The notes under the pieces were generated by a model. The model was not told the DNA's origin. It worked only from the letters and a program-made list of their open reading frames with translations, and did no database searches. A stretch of 64,000 bases of DNA from Clostridia bacterium. Its GTDB lineage: Bacteria > Bacillota > Clostridia > Oscillospirales > Acutalibacteraceae. Numbering within the stretch: position 1 is the stretch's first letter; the number at the start of each line of letters is the position of its first letter. Location of the stretch: positions 1-64,000 of the forward strand of contig JAGAJB010000005.1 in NCBI GenBank assembly GCA_017626295.1. The letters are read 5' to 3'. A program made the translations under genes and the position numbers. Below are positions 8,567 through 17,960 of this stretch, in pieces.

Positions 8567-9652
8567 ATGACAAAAACAATTTTACCTGTTTCCTTCTTTT
8601 TCGGTGCTAATAACAATACAAAGTATTGTTCGCTTTTTGATGATTTATACAGTCCTTACGAAAAGGGAAAACACCTTATACTTAAAGGGGGACCCGGTAC
8701 GGGTAAGTCAACTTTAATGAAAAAAGTTGCAGAAAAACTTGAAAATAACGGCTACTGTATTGAAAGGGGTTATTGCAGTGCAGACCCCAATTCCCTCGAT
8801 ATTGTTCTAGCACCGGAGTTAAATTTTTCTATTATAGACGGTACTTCGCCCCACACTTTTGACCCGACACTTCCGGGAGTGAGCGAACACATTATAGATT
8901 TAGGAACTTCGTGGGACAGAAAATACCTTAATGAACATATAAAAGAAATCGGTGAACTTACGAAAGCCAATAAAGACCAACACAAAAAAGTAGCCGATTT
9001 TATGAAAGTCGCATCCCAAATAGAAATGCAAAGTGTTTTGATTTGCAATAATTTTACAGACGAAGAAAAGGTTGAAAGGTACGCAAAACGCCTTGCAAAC
9101 AGGCTTATACCAACTAAAAAGGGAGAGGAAAAAGGAAAAGTTCATAAACGTTTTCTTTCGGCTGTTTCGCCCGACGGCATTGTTGTGCAGTATGACAGCG
9201 TAGTTGCCCTTGCTGAGAATATAGTAACTATTGAGGATGAGTACGGCGCAGTTTCACCGTATATAGCAGAATATTTATGTAAATATGCAGTTGAAAACGG
9301 CTACGATGTGTACGCCTGTTACTGCCCCCTGTTTCCCCGATTTAAAACAGAACACATCATAATACCCGAATTAAAGGTAGCGTTATTTACGGAGAACAGT
9401 TACCATTATTCCATTGATGAAACAAGTACGCGAGTCCACGCTTCAAGATTCTATGATAAGACTGCTTTTGCCAAAAATAAAGAAAAACTTGCGTTTTATA
9501 AAAAAGCCAAAAAAGAACTTATAGACGAAGCAGTGCGAAAACTTTCTATTGCGAAAGATATACACGACAGACTTGAAGATTACTATATAAAAGCCACCGA
9601 TTTCAATGTGATAAATGATATAGGCGAGAAGATTTTGAAATCAATTACCTGA
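8567..9652 (+). CDS. P-loop ATPase of unknown role (PRK06851-like)
   Basis: A 361-residue P-loop NTPase. The Walker A motif LKGGPGTGKST lies at about residues 39-49, preceded by the family-typical region with FFGANN and YCSLFDDLY. A central charged, probably helical part (about 130-200) contains many Lys and Glu. It resembles the uncharacterised Firmicutes ATPases labelled PRK06851; I recognise no partner or substrate. The start follows AAGGGG. It stands alone, divergent from the rhamnose operon and convergent with tatD, and shares a terminator with the latter. Confidence 0.65.
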   Translation: MTKTILPVSFFFGANNNTKYCSLFDDLYSPYEKGKHLILKGGPGTGKSTLMKKVAEKLENNGYCIERGYCSADPNSLDIVLAPELNFSIIDGTSPHTFDPTLPGVSEHIIDLGTSWDRKYLNEHIKEIGELTKANKDQHKKVADFMKVASQIEMQSVLICNNFTDEEKVERYAKRLANRLIPTKKGEEKGKVHKRFLSAVSPDGIVVQYDSVVALAENIVTIEDEYGAVSPYIAEYLCKYAVENGYDVYACYCPLFPRFKTEHIIIPELKVALFTENSYHYSIDETSTRVHASRFYDKTAFAKNKEKLAFYKKAKKELIDEAVRKLSIAKDIHDRLEDYYIKATDFNVINDIGEKILKSIT

Positions 9653-9668
9653 GATGAGTTGTTGCATA

Positions 9669-9701
9669 AAATAAAGCAGGTAAATTTTACCTGCTTTATT
9701 T
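9669..9701. terminator. Bidirectional hairpin terminator
   Basis: An AATAAAGCAGGTAA stem with its complement across a short loop, followed by a T run. It overlaps the tatD stop codon and ends both the ATPase gene and the metG-tatD operon. Confidence 0.8.
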
Positions 9702-10466
9702 CTTTATATCAAATAACTTTTTCGTGTTCTCTGCCGTAACATCAAGTACGGTTTGGGGGTCTACCCCTTTTATTTCCGCAATTTTTTCTGCAATGTAGGA
9801 AATGTAGGTGGAATTATTTCTTTTTCCCCGCATTGGCACAGGCGCCATATAAGGACAGTCCGTTTCTAAAAGAAGTCGGTCTAAGGGTAGCATTTCCGCC
9901 ACTTCGACGGCTTTTCGCGCATTTTTAAATGTAACTGCACCGCCCAGGCCTATATACATACCGAGTTTCAAAACTTCTTTTGCGGTTTCAACACTACCGG
10001 AAAAACAGTGAAGCACACCTTCGGGTTTATGCTTTTTTAATATTTCCAAAGTGTCGTTATGGGCTTCGCGGTCGTGGACTATTATGGGTAGATTTAATTC
10101 TTTTGCAAGCACTATTTGATTTTCAAACATTTCTTTTTGCTGTGACTTAGTATCCTGTCGCCAATAGTAATCAAGACCTATTTCGCCTATTGCTACGCAT
10201 TTTTCGTTTTTTGCAAGATTACTGAGAGTATCTGTATAATCCGCTTCTACGGTTTCAACTTCTTCGGGGTGAACACCGCAGGCGGCATATATAAAGGGAT
10301 ACTTTTTTGCAAGTTCAAGGGAGAAAACGGAACTTTCTATATCTGCACCGCAGTTTATAACACCGCAAACGCCCGACTCCCTAAGGGAGCCGAGCATAAT
10401 TTCGCGGTCATCATTAAATGATTTATCTGTATAGTGTGCGTGTGAATCGAAAATATTACTGTACAT
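9696..10466 (-). CDS. tatD: TatD-family metal-dependent deoxyribonuclease
   Basis: A 256-residue TatD/YcfH family hydrolase, an amidohydrolase-fold nuclease. Metal-ligand stretches are visible: FDSHAHYTD at the N-terminus, GEIGLDYYW, IVHDREA, HCFSGS and LETDCPYMAP. Length is standard. It begins two bases after the metG stop, the widespread metG-tatD arrangement in Firmicutes. Exact cellular substrate is not fixed by sequence. Confidence 0.93.
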   Translation of the reverse strand: MYSNIFDSHAHYTDKSFNDDREIMLGSLRESGVCGVINCGADIESSVFSLELAKKYPFIYAACGVHPEEVETVEADYTDTLSNLAKNEKCVAIGEIGLDYYWRQDTKSQQKEMFENQIVLAKELNLPIIVHDREAHNDTLEILKKHKPEGVLHCFSGSVETAKEVLKLGMYIGLGGAVTFKNARKAVEVAEMLPLDRLLLETDCPYMAPVPMRGKRNNSTYISYIAEKIAEIKGVDPQTVLDVTAENTKKLFDIKK

Positions 10467-10468
10467 AA

Positions 10469-12397
10469 TTAACTTAACTGTGTACCTGCGGGGAGTCCGT
10501 CAACAAATGCAACTTTAACGTCGTCCTCGGTGATTTCGCCTGCAAGAATCATACCGTGGCTTTCAACACCGCAAAGAGTTCTCGGTGCAAGGTTTGCAAC
10601 AACTATAACCTTTTTGCCGATAAGGTCTTCGGGGCTGTACCATTTAGCAATACCCGAAGCAACCGTACGGGGTGTTTTTGTGCCGTCGTTAAGTGTAAGT
10701 TCAAGAAGTTTCTTTGCGCGTTTAATGGGTTTGCAGTCCACAACTTCACATACGCGAAGTTCAACTTTTGCAAAATCATCGTAAACGATTTCTGCAAGAC
10801 CTTCGATTTCAGGTTCTTCCTCTTCAATTTTGGGAAGAGATGCTTCGATTTCTTCAAGGGTCTTTTCTACATCAAGACGGGAGAAAAGGGGAGTTGCAGT
10901 GCCTACGTTGTCACCTGCTTTAATTGCGCCGAAGTTTTCAAGAGATTCGAGAGTGTTAATATCTGTACCGATTTGTTCAAGAATCTTGTCGCTTGTGTCG
11001 GGCATAAAGGGTTTGAGAAGAACTGCAATGAAACGGATACCCTCAAGAAGATTATAAAGAACAGTACCGAGTCTTTCTTTCTTTTCCTCGTCCTTTGCAA
11101 GAGCCCAGGGCATTGTTTCGTCAATATATTTATTGCAACGCTTTGCAAGGTCCATTACCTTAGAAATTGCATCACTTACTTTATAAGTGTCAAGAAGTTT
11201 TGCAACCTCGGGAAGAGTGCTTAGTGCAAGATTTTTAAGTTCGTTGTCTATATCTTCTGTTGCAGCAGGAGCCTGAATAACACCGCCGAAATATTTGTTG
11301 TTCATAGCAACTGTGCGGTTTACAAGGTTGCCGAGTGTGTTTGCAAGGTCCGAGTTGAAACGCTCGATAATTGTTTCGTAGGTTATTGTGCCGTCCTGTG
11401 CGTGAGGCATTTCGGAAAGAAGGTAGTAACGAACTGCGTCGATACCGAAACGGTCGCAAAGGTCGTCTGCGTAAATAACATTACCGCGAGATTTACTCAT
11501 TTTGTCGTTACCTGAAAGAAGCCAGGGATGACCGAAAACCTGTTTCGGAAGAGGCTCACCGAGAGCCATAAGCATAATGGGCCAATAAATAGTGTGGAAT
11601 CGTAAAATATCTTTACCGATAATGTGAACATCAGCAGGCCAGTATTTTTTATACATTTCGGACTGATTGTCGGGGTCGTAGCCGAGACCTGTAATGTAGT
11701 TTAAAAGTGCATCAACCCAAACGTAAATAACGTGTTTTTCATCACCGGGGAAAGGGATACCCCATTTGAATGTTGAACGGGAAATGCATAAATCCTGAAG
11801 ACCGGGTTTGATGAAGTTGTTTATCATTTCCTTTTTACGGCTTTCCGGATAGATAAAGTTAGGATTACTTTCGATATATTCTTCAAGTTGTTTCTGGTAT
11901 TTGCTCATTTTGAAGAAATATGCTTCTTCTTTTTCCTTACGGACTTCTCTGCCACAGTCGGGACATTTGCCGTCTACAAGTTGAGAATCTGTGAAGAAAC
12001 TTTCACAGGGAACGCAGTACCAACCTTCATATTCGCTTTTGTAAACATCGCCTTTATCGATGAGTTTTTTGAAAATTTTCTGAACGGATGCTTCATGTTC
12101 TGCATCGGTGGTACGGATGAATTTATCATAAGTTGTGTTAAGGCAGTCGCAAATATCTTTAATTTCGCCTGCAACTTTATCAACATATTCTTTGGGTGAA
12201 ATACCTGCAGCAGCAGCGTATTCCTCTATTTTTTGACCGTGTTCGTCTGTACCTGTCTGAAAGAAAACGTCATAGCCCTGCATTCGTTTAAACCTTGCCA
12301 AAGCATCGGAAAGAACGATTTCGTAAGAGTTTCCGATATGGGGTTTACGCGAAGTGTACGCAATAGCAGTTGTGATGTAATAAGGCTTTTTGCTCAT
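10469..12397 (-). CDS. metG: Methionyl-tRNA synthetase
   Basis: A 642-residue class I synthetase. It has HIGN at residues 20-23 (the HIGH signature), a zinc knuckle (CVPCESFF...CPDCGRE) around 130-150, and KMSKSRGN near 300. A C-terminal tRNA-binding/EMAP-like domain follows (about 535-642, FAKVELRVCEVVDCK). This is the long, dimerising form of MetG. The start is preceded by AAGGAG. A hairpin lies between this gene and the upstream GH2 gene; no T-box leader is visible in the short upstream gap. Confidence 0.96.
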   Translation of the reverse strand: MSKKPYYITTAIAYTSRKPHIGNSYEIVLSDALARFKRMQGYDVFFQTGTDEHGQKIEEYAAAAGISPKEYVDKVAGEIKDICDCLNTTYDKFIRTTDAEHEASVQKIFKKLIDKGDVYKSEYEGWYCVPCESFFTDSQLVDGKCPDCGREVRKEKEEAYFFKMSKYQKQLEEYIESNPNFIYPESRKKEMINNFIKPGLQDLCISRSTFKWGIPFPGDEKHVIYVWVDALLNYITGLGYDPDNQSEMYKKYWPADVHIIGKDILRFHTIYWPIMLMALGEPLPKQVFGHPWLLSGNDKMSKSRGNVIYADDLCDRFGIDAVRYYLLSEMPHAQDGTITYETIIERFNSDLANTLGNLVNRTVAMNNKYFGGVIQAPAATEDIDNELKNLALSTLPEVAKLLDTYKVSDAISKVMDLAKRCNKYIDETMPWALAKDEEKKERLGTVLYNLLEGIRFIAVLLKPFMPDTSDKILEQIGTDINTLESLENFGAIKAGDNVGTATPLFSRLDVEKTLEEIEASLPKIEEEEPEIEGLAEIVYDDFAKVELRVCEVVDCKPIKRAKKLLELTLNDGTKTPRTVASGIAKWYSPEDLIGKKVIVVANLAPRTLCGVESHGMILAGEITEDDVKVAFVDGLPAGTQLS

Positions 12398-12431
12398 TTT
12401 CTTATCTCCTTATATCTATGGTTTATAGTTT

Positions 12432-12457
12432 ACCACCTCTCGAATGAGAGAGGTGGT
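12432..12457. terminator. Hairpin between GH2 gene and metG
   Basis: A perfect 10-bp stem (ACCACCTCTC with its complement) with a six-base loop. On the minus strand, the sense strand of both neighbouring genes, it is not followed by a T run, so it may be a processing or attenuation element and not a true terminator. Confidence 0.45.
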
Positions 12458-12469
12458 ATTATTATAGTA

Positions 12470-14830
12470 TTATTCACTCTTTAAGTCAAGTTTAACCTTC
12501 TCTATGCCTTTAGCATCAATGGTTACGGATATATTACCTTTTTCACCGTTTGTTCTTATCCAGAAGGCTCTGTCACCGCCGATAAGGGGGAATTCGGAAG
12601 GACCGATTACGGTTGCAGGACCTTTAACAGTAACTTTAACTGCTGAGTCAGCAAAAGGAACGCGGTTTCCGTTCTGGTCGCGGGCGATAATCTGAATTCT
12701 TGTAGCATCGTATGTGTCACCCTCACGCAGAGTGTCAGCGTCTGCTTTAACATCAAGGTGAAGTTCTGTAACTGCAGTTCTTACAACGGTTGCAACACAT
12801 TCACCGTTAATATAACCCTCGAAAGCGTAGGTTATCTGTTCGTTACCCCAACCGCCGATATATTTTGTAACAATATCAAACATTCTGCCGAAGGGAATTT
12901 TACCAACAACCATAGCGGCGCCGGCTTTTAAGAATTTTGAGGGGGGGAGTTTCCATTGTTTAGTCTGTGCGGCAATAAGTGTATCTGTAAGAAGTGCCGC
13001 AGCCTTGGGGTCAAGACCGTCATCTACAGTAAGGGCATCACCGATAAAGTCTGATGCTATCATCGGGGGATGAGGAAGATTTTTGAATTTTGAACTGTCG
13101 GGGTATATTGTGCTTGTGTATTTACCGTTTTTATAAAGTTTAACATAATCACAGTTTGTGAATACCCAAACGTCACCGATAGTTCCGCCGGGATGTTCAC
13201 CAATATCCATTGCCGAAGAAACTTCAAGGAAAGGTGTCTTATCCTGCTGTGAACGGTAGATTGCCGCACCGAGTTTCGGTACACGGAACATATCCGTCAC
13301 ACCGTGGTAGCAAATTCTGTCACCGCTACCGAAGTCTTTGTGGGTGTTGTAGTCAGCCATACACCAACCGATAGCACCGCTTGTGCGCTTGTTACCGTAG
13401 GCAGAGTTAAGAACTCTTGTGTGTCTGAGGGCGTGTTCTGTTCGTACACCCTCTTTATCAAAACTCTTTGTGGGGAACATATGGCCGTTGTGTTCCGTTA
13501 CAAGATAGGGTGCTTTGAGAGATTTTGTAACAAGTGCAGGGGGCAAAAGATTTATAGCGCCACCGGAATGTATAAAGTCATTCATCGTGTAAACGTCTTC
13601 AAGAAGATGGCTGAAAGGCATATTTCTTACGCCGCCTGTCTGACGGGTGTTGTCAAGTTCTCTTGCGACGCGGTTTGTTTCCTCGTAAAATTCGTCACAG
13701 TCAAGACCTTCGTTAACGCGGACACCCCAAAGGATAACACAGGGGTGGTTTCTGTCACGGAGTACCATTCTGCGAACGTTATCAAGGCAGATTTCACGCC
13801 ATTCACCTTCACCGAGATACTGCCAGGAGGGCATTTCGGTAAATACAAGCAAACCGATTTCGTCGCAACGGTCAAGGAAATGGATACTGTCGGGATAATG
13901 AGAGGTTCTTACAAGGTTTACGCCTAATTCGTATTTAAGAAGGTCTGCGTCTGCTCTCTGTACGTTCTTGGGCATTGCATAGCCGACATAAGGATAACTC
14001 TGATGTCTGTTAAGACCTCTTATTTTTATCTTTTTGCCGTTAAGGTAGAAACCGTCCTGCATAAAACGGCATTCTCTGAAACCAAAGCGAACGGAAAGTT
14101 CGTCGCTGTCATCAAGTTTAATATAAATAGTATAGAGATGGGGATTTTCTGTATCCCATAATTCAACATCGGATACAGCCCATTTTGCATTGATTACTTT
14201 ACCGCTGAAATCGGTGCTTTTTTCGCCTATTTTCTTATCACCGTCGAAAAGTGAGAAAGTAAGTTTTCCCTTAGTGCTTTCGGAAAGGGTAACGTCAATA
14301 TCAAGCACTTTTTTAGGCTGAAGAACGCTGAGAGTTCTTACAAATGCGTTGTCAATGTAAACTTCGCTTACTTCTTCAATCCATACTTCACGGTAAATAC
14401 CGCCGTAAACAAGGTAGTCAACAACGTTGCCGAAAGGGGGAATTTCGTTGCGTTCAGAGGAGTCGAGTTCCACTACAAGAACATTGCCTTTTGACTTAAT
14501 ATCGTCGGTAATATCAAAACTGAAACGGTTGTATGCACCTTTGTATTCGCCGATGAATTTATCGTTAAGGTAAACTTTGGAATAAACAGCCGCACCCTCA
14601 AAATGAAGAATGTAGCGTTTGCCTTTGGCTTTCTTTAAATCAAAGGTTTTACGGTAGCAACTGACGAACTGATATGATTTTTCGTCAAAATAATTTAAAG
14701 GTAATTCTTTGTTAGCGTGAGGAATATCGACTGTGAGGAATTTACTGTCGTTATAATCCTTTTTTATCATTTCTTCTGAAAATACGGGAGAGTACTTCCA
14801 ACCGAAGTTAAGAGCATGTGCAGTTCGCAT
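12470..14830 (-). CDS. Glycoside hydrolase family 2 protein (beta-galactosidase/glucuronidase-like)
   Basis: A 786-residue GH2 enzyme without signal peptide. Domain order: jelly-roll sugar-binding domain (about 1-155), Ig-like domain (155-255), TIM barrel (about 255-560), then extra Ig-like domains including a DUF4982-type C-terminus. The acid/base is E374 in WGVRVNEG and the nucleophile E446 in VTEHNGH. The usual GNE motif reads V-N-E, so substrate preference may differ from LacZ. It lies downstream of cca but has its own promoter. Predicted: hydrolysis of a beta-galactoside or beta-glucuronide inside the cell. Confidence 0.85.
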   Translation of the reverse strand: MRTAHALNFGWKYSPVFSEEMIKKDYNDSKFLTVDIPHANKELPLNYFDEKSYQFVSCYRKTFDLKKAKGKRYILHFEGAAVYSKVYLNDKFIGEYKGAYNRFSFDITDDIKSKGNVLVVELDSSERNEIPPFGNVVDYLVYGGIYREVWIEEVSEVYIDNAFVRTLSVLQPKKVLDIDVTLSESTKGKLTFSLFDGDKKIGEKSTDFSGKVINAKWAVSDVELWDTENPHLYTIYIKLDDSDELSVRFGFRECRFMQDGFYLNGKKIKIRGLNRHQSYPYVGYAMPKNVQRADADLLKYELGVNLVRTSHYPDSIHFLDRCDEIGLLVFTEMPSWQYLGEGEWREICLDNVRRMVLRDRNHPCVILWGVRVNEGLDCDEFYEETNRVARELDNTRQTGGVRNMPFSHLLEDVYTMNDFIHSGGAINLLPPALVTKSLKAPYLVTEHNGHMFPTKSFDKEGVRTEHALRHTRVLNSAYGNKRTSGAIGWCMADYNTHKDFGSGDRICYHGVTDMFRVPKLGAAIYRSQQDKTPFLEVSSAMDIGEHPGGTIGDVWVFTNCDYVKLYKNGKYTSTIYPDSSKFKNLPHPPMIASDFIGDALTVDDGLDPKAAALLTDTLIAAQTKQWKLPPSKFLKAGAAMVVGKIPFGRMFDIVTKYIGGWGNEQITYAFEGYINGECVATVVRTAVTELHLDVKADADTLREGDTYDATRIQIIARDQNGNRVPFADSAVKVTVKGPATVIGPSEFPLIGGDRAFWIRTNGEKGNISVTIDAKGIEKVKLDLKSE

Positions 14831-14869
14831 TCATACCACCCTTTTCTTAAATTATTCATAGTTATAATT

Positions 14870-14898
14870 ATTTTATACTATTATAATAAGTATGTCAA
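14870..14898 (-). promoter_or_regulatory. Promoter of the GH2 gene, inside the cca 3' end
   Basis: Minus strand: TTGACA (14893-14898) lies within the last codons of cca and TAAAAT (14870-14875) follows after 17 bases. This lets the glycosidase be expressed apart from cca. Confidence 0.65.
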
Positions 14899-16197
14899 TA
14901 AATGGCTTTTTGTATTTTCAACTTTTCCCTCAATTACCGCGTCAAGAAGAGTGTCAAGCCTTTTTCCTATTTCTTCACCTGAAAAACCTTGCTTCAAAAG
15001 GTCGCTGCCTGTAACGGCAAGGTCTTTTAAAGTGCAACATTCATTGTTTTCTTCAATTTCCCTAAGCCACTTCAATGTCTGTGTAGTACCTGCGGATATA
15101 TCGCGGTATTTTTCGCTTAAAGCACCGCGGTCACTTTTTTTAATGGTTAATAGTGTTCTTATGTCTTCAGGAGTTTTGTTTTTTAAGTGATGTTTTAATT
15201 CCGTCTTAGATTCAGGTGGCTCAAAGTCATGGTTCCCCACAAGGAAAGATACCCTGTTTACCGTCTTTTTATCGAATTTCAGTCGGGTGAGAATATCCTT
15301 TGCCATTTCTCCGCCTACACCTGCGTGGTTTTTAAAAGTGCTGTTGCCTTTTTCGTTTAATGCGTGGGTAGGAACTTTGCCTAAATCGTGTAAAAGCATA
15401 GTAAGACGGAGAGTTTTTTCTTGGGGGATGGTATCAACCGTGTGGCAGATATGCTCCCAGACATCGTACGCGTGCTTTTCGCCATACTGTTTGAAATTAA
15501 CCGCAGGTGCAATTTCGGGTATAAAAACCGACAAAACATCGGAATATTCCATAAGCACGTTGAAAGCGTTTTTACCGCAAACGAGTTTTGTGAGTTCTGC
15601 GGAAATTCTTTCCACGGATATGTTTTTTAATAAATCTTTGTTTTTGTGTATGGAAACAGCGGTTTCCTTTTCTATTTCAAAACCTAAAACGGCAGAAAAC
15701 CGTAAAGCGCGCATTATCCTCAAGCCGTCCTCGTTGAAACGCTTGTCGGGATTTCCGACTGTTTTTACTATACTATTATATATATCGTCTTGTCCGCCGT
15801 ATAAATCCACAATACCGGTGCGTTTGTTGTAGGCGAGAGCATTAACCGTAAAATCACGCCTTGCAAGGTCGTCTTTTAAATCAGGTGTAAATTTTACGCT
15901 TTCGGGGTGGCGGTTGTCACCGTATTCGCCGTCAATTCTGAATGTAGTAATTTCAAAAGGCTTGTGATTTATTATAACGGTTAATGTTCCGTGTTTTAAA
16001 CCTGTGTCAACAGTTTTGAAATCTTTAAAGAGTTCTTGTGTTTCGTAGGGTTTGGCGGAGGTAGTAATATCCCAGTCTCCCGGCGTAATACCCATTACGC
16101 TGTCGCGCACTGCTCCGCCTACGCAATAGGCTTCGTAACCTGCACTTTCAAGTATGTCAATTATTTGTGTAACTTCGGCAGGTATTTTTATTTCCAT
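14881..16197 (-). CDS. cca: CCA tRNA nucleotidyltransferase
   Basis: A 438-residue class II CCA-adding enzyme with an HD domain. The head contains CVGGAVRDSVMG and the metal-binding GDWDITTSA (residues about 25-45), then RRDFTVNALAYN and the RRLR-like EDGLRIMRALRFS. An HD domain with LLHDLGKV appears at about 265. It adds or repairs the 3' CCA of tRNAs. Length fits Firmicutes enzymes carrying an HD domain. The start is preceded by AAGGGTGG and a good promoter. Confidence 0.93.
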   Translation of the reverse strand: MEIKIPAEVTQIIDILESAGYEAYCVGGAVRDSVMGITPGDWDITTSAKPYETQELFKDFKTVDTGLKHGTLTVIINHKPFEITTFRIDGEYGDNRHPESVKFTPDLKDDLARRDFTVNALAYNKRTGIVDLYGGQDDIYNSIVKTVGNPDKRFNEDGLRIMRALRFSAVLGFEIEKETAVSIHKNKDLLKNISVERISAELTKLVCGKNAFNVLMEYSDVLSVFIPEIAPAVNFKQYGEKHAYDVWEHICHTVDTIPQEKTLRLTMLLHDLGKVPTHALNEKGNSTFKNHAGVGGEMAKDILTRLKFDKKTVNRVSFLVGNHDFEPPESKTELKHHLKNKTPEDIRTLLTIKKSDRGALSEKYRDISAGTTQTLKWLREIEENNECCTLKDLAVTGSDLLKQGFSGEEIGKRLDTLLDAVIEGKVENTKSHLLTYLL

Positions 16198-16227
16198 TTT
16201 TTAACACCACCCTTTTATTTTACTTAT

Positions 16228-16256
16228 ATTATGTGCTTTTGGAGGCTGAGTGTCAA
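16228..16256 (-). promoter_or_regulatory. Promoter of cca
   Basis: Minus strand: TTGACA (16251-16256), 17-base spacer, CATAAT (16228-16233), about 30 bases before the cca start. Confidence 0.65.
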
Positions 16257-16452
16257 TAAAAATTACAAAATGATAGAAATTTATGGGTAAAAACACCTGT
16301 AAATGTTACAGTTTGTAATTTCTGCAAAATTAACAAAAGAACTTAGAAAACACTTGTGGCATTTTCGAAAAAAAGCACTAAATATGGGGGTTGTATAAAT
16401 TTTATGTTCAAAACATTTGTGAAAAGTAACTAAAATTGTTTTTTTATTTTAT

Positions 16453-16480
16453 TTGACTTTTTAAAAATGCTGAGTATAAT
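16453..16480 (+). promoter_or_regulatory. Promoter of the G5/3D protein leader
   Basis: TTGACT (16453-16458) and TATAAT (16475-16480) with a 16-base spacer. Transcription would begin near 16487, leaving a leader of roughly 165 bases. The AT-rich stretch between this and the cca promoter (16257-16452) shows nothing else I can name. Confidence 0.75.
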
Positions 16481-16486
16481 ACCCCT

Positions 16487-16654
16487 TGCCATAGGATAAC
16501 AGCGGCATTTTTGCCGACAGTATTGTATCGAACCCAGGCAATTCGGTACGCTATTGTTGACAAAACTGCCTACAACGGTAACTTTTCGGAACCCCTATAT
16601 AAAGGAGTGGGGGATGTCAATTCTGAAAGTTACTTGTCTAAGGAGATTTATACC
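16487..16654 (+). promoter_or_regulatory. Structured 5' leader, candidate riboswitch of unknown class
   Basis: The leader folds by eye into CGGCA-loop-TGCCG (16502-16516) and an eight-pair stem GTATCGAA/TTCGGTAC with loop CCCAGGCAA (about 16525-16549). The strands AGGCA and TGCCT could pair over a longer distance. A CCCC...GGGG stem follows close to the ribosome binding site. Genes of this G5/3D family are often under c-di-AMP (ydaO) riboswitches, but I do not see that consensus here. The structure is observed by eye; the ligand is unknown. Confidence 0.4.
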
Positions 16655-17914
16655 ATGACAGTCAGAAAAATAGGCGAGACGGCAGTGTCTTCACCGCTTA
16701 AAAGAGTTGCTCTTTTGGTTATGGCGGTTTTGTTCTTCGTTTCAGTCACAGCCTTCGCCGTGCCGCCCGTAATGTACGATGTTACTATTTATGACGGCGA
16801 ATCAGTCGTTGTTGTTACAACTGCTGAAACCGATGCTCAGAAAGTTCTTGAAAAAGCAGGAATTACAGTTAACGAAGCATACGGTGATAGCGTCAGTTAC
16901 GCTAATTTCACAGGTGAAGACGGCAGCGCAATTATCATCAGAAGAGGTGTCAAAGTCAATATTGTAAGTTTTGACGGCACTTCACATACCATTTATACTT
17001 CGGGTACAGTCAGCGACGCTATAAACACCGCAGGCATCACACTTCCCAAGGGTACTGCTTTAAACTATGCAGCAGAAGACCTCCTCGAAGAAGGTATGAC
17101 AATCGAGATTTACGATATTTTCAATATTGTAATCACAGTTGACGGAAAAACAGTTAAAGAGGCTGTTTCAGGTCAGACAGTAGCAGATGCTATTTCAGCC
17201 GCAGGCATAATTCTTGACGGTGAAGATTTTACGGAGCCCTCTCTTGAAACTGCCCTTAAAGACGGCATCAATATTGCTGTTTACAGAGTTAATGTGGAAC
17301 AGCGTACAGAAAACGAAGTTGTAGAGTACGAAACAGAGTATTCTTATAACGACTCTCTTTACAGGGAAGACAAAAAAGTTCTTAAAGACGGTGTAAACGG
17401 TGCCAAGACAATTGTTTACGAAGACCGCTATGTTAACGGCGAACTTATCGCAACAACAGTTAAGGACGAAAGTATTGTTTCGGAACCTGTAAACAAACTT
17501 ATTGAGGTTGGCACAAAAGTCAGAAAGAATGCAATGCCTTCATCAATTCCTGTAGGAAAACCCATCAGCGAAATGGCAGTTCCCTCATACCTTACAATAG
17601 GATCTGACGGTATTCCTACAACTTATTCATCAGTTATCAATGCAAAAGCCACTGCATACTGCATTCCCGGCGGTACAACATCCACCGGTAAGCGTGCGCA
17701 GACAGGTTATATCGCAGTTGACCCCAAAGAAATTCCGTACGGTACCGAAATGTATATCGTTTCAGCAGACGGCAGATACGTTTACGGTTATTGTATCGCA
17801 GCGGATACAGGTAGTTACATCTACGATGTTGACTGGACAGTTGACTTGTTTATGAACTCCGAAGCACAGTGTGTTAACTGGGGCAGACGCGACGTTATAA
17901 TTTACGTTCTTTGA
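16655..17914 (+). CDS. G5 and 3D domain cell-wall protein (YabE/YocH-like)
   Basis: A 419-residue exported protein with an N-terminal signal or anchor segment (about 15-35). It has two or three DUF348 ubiquitin-like repeats (about 40-210), a G5 domain (about 213-290, sugar/peptidoglycan binding) and a C-terminal 3D domain (about 328-419). The three aspartates of the 3D domain are D356, D384 and D397. This is the architecture of Rpf-like or YabE-type cell-wall hydrolases that act on peptidoglycan during growth or spore outgrowth. ATG 16655 follows AAGGAG; an upstream TTG in frame lies in the structured leader and is not used. Confidence 0.88.
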   Translation: MTVRKIGETAVSSPLKRVALLVMAVLFFVSVTAFAVPPVMYDVTIYDGESVVVVTTAETDAQKVLEKAGITVNEAYGDSVSYANFTGEDGSAIIIRRGVKVNIVSFDGTSHTIYTSGTVSDAINTAGITLPKGTALNYAAEDLLEEGMTIEIYDIFNIVITVDGKTVKEAVSGQTVADAISAAGIILDGEDFTEPSLETALKDGINIAVYRVNVEQRTENEVVEYETEYSYNDSLYREDKKVLKDGVNGAKTIVYEDRYVNGELIATTVKDESIVSEPVNKLIEVGTKVRKNAMPSSIPVGKPISEMAVPSYLTIGSDGIPTTYSSVINAKATAYCIPGGTTSTGKRAQTGYIAVDPKEIPYGTEMYIVSADGRYVYGYCIAADTGSYIYDVDWTVDLFMNSEAQCVNWGRRDVIIYVL

Positions 17915-17918
17915 TGAC

Positions 17919-17960
17919 AAAGACTCTGAAAGAAAAAAACTTTCAGAGTCTTTATTTTTT
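17919..17960. terminator. Bidirectional hairpin terminator
   Basis: A 14-bp stem AAAGACTCTGAAAG with its complement across a poly-A loop, followed by a T run. It ends the G5/3D gene and overlaps the comF stop. Confidence 0.85.

Noticed and set aside
13304-13927. A 207-codon plus-strand frame inside the GH2 gene
   Set aside because: It is antisense to a conserved GH2 enzyme with intact motifs, has no ribosome binding site of note, and reads as cysteine/valine-rich shadow sequence.
16487-16654. ydaO (c-di-AMP) riboswitch call
   Set aside because: Expected from gene family, but the conserved GGGGGACCCA- and GUCAGCUAACC-like strings are not present, so I call only a structured leader.
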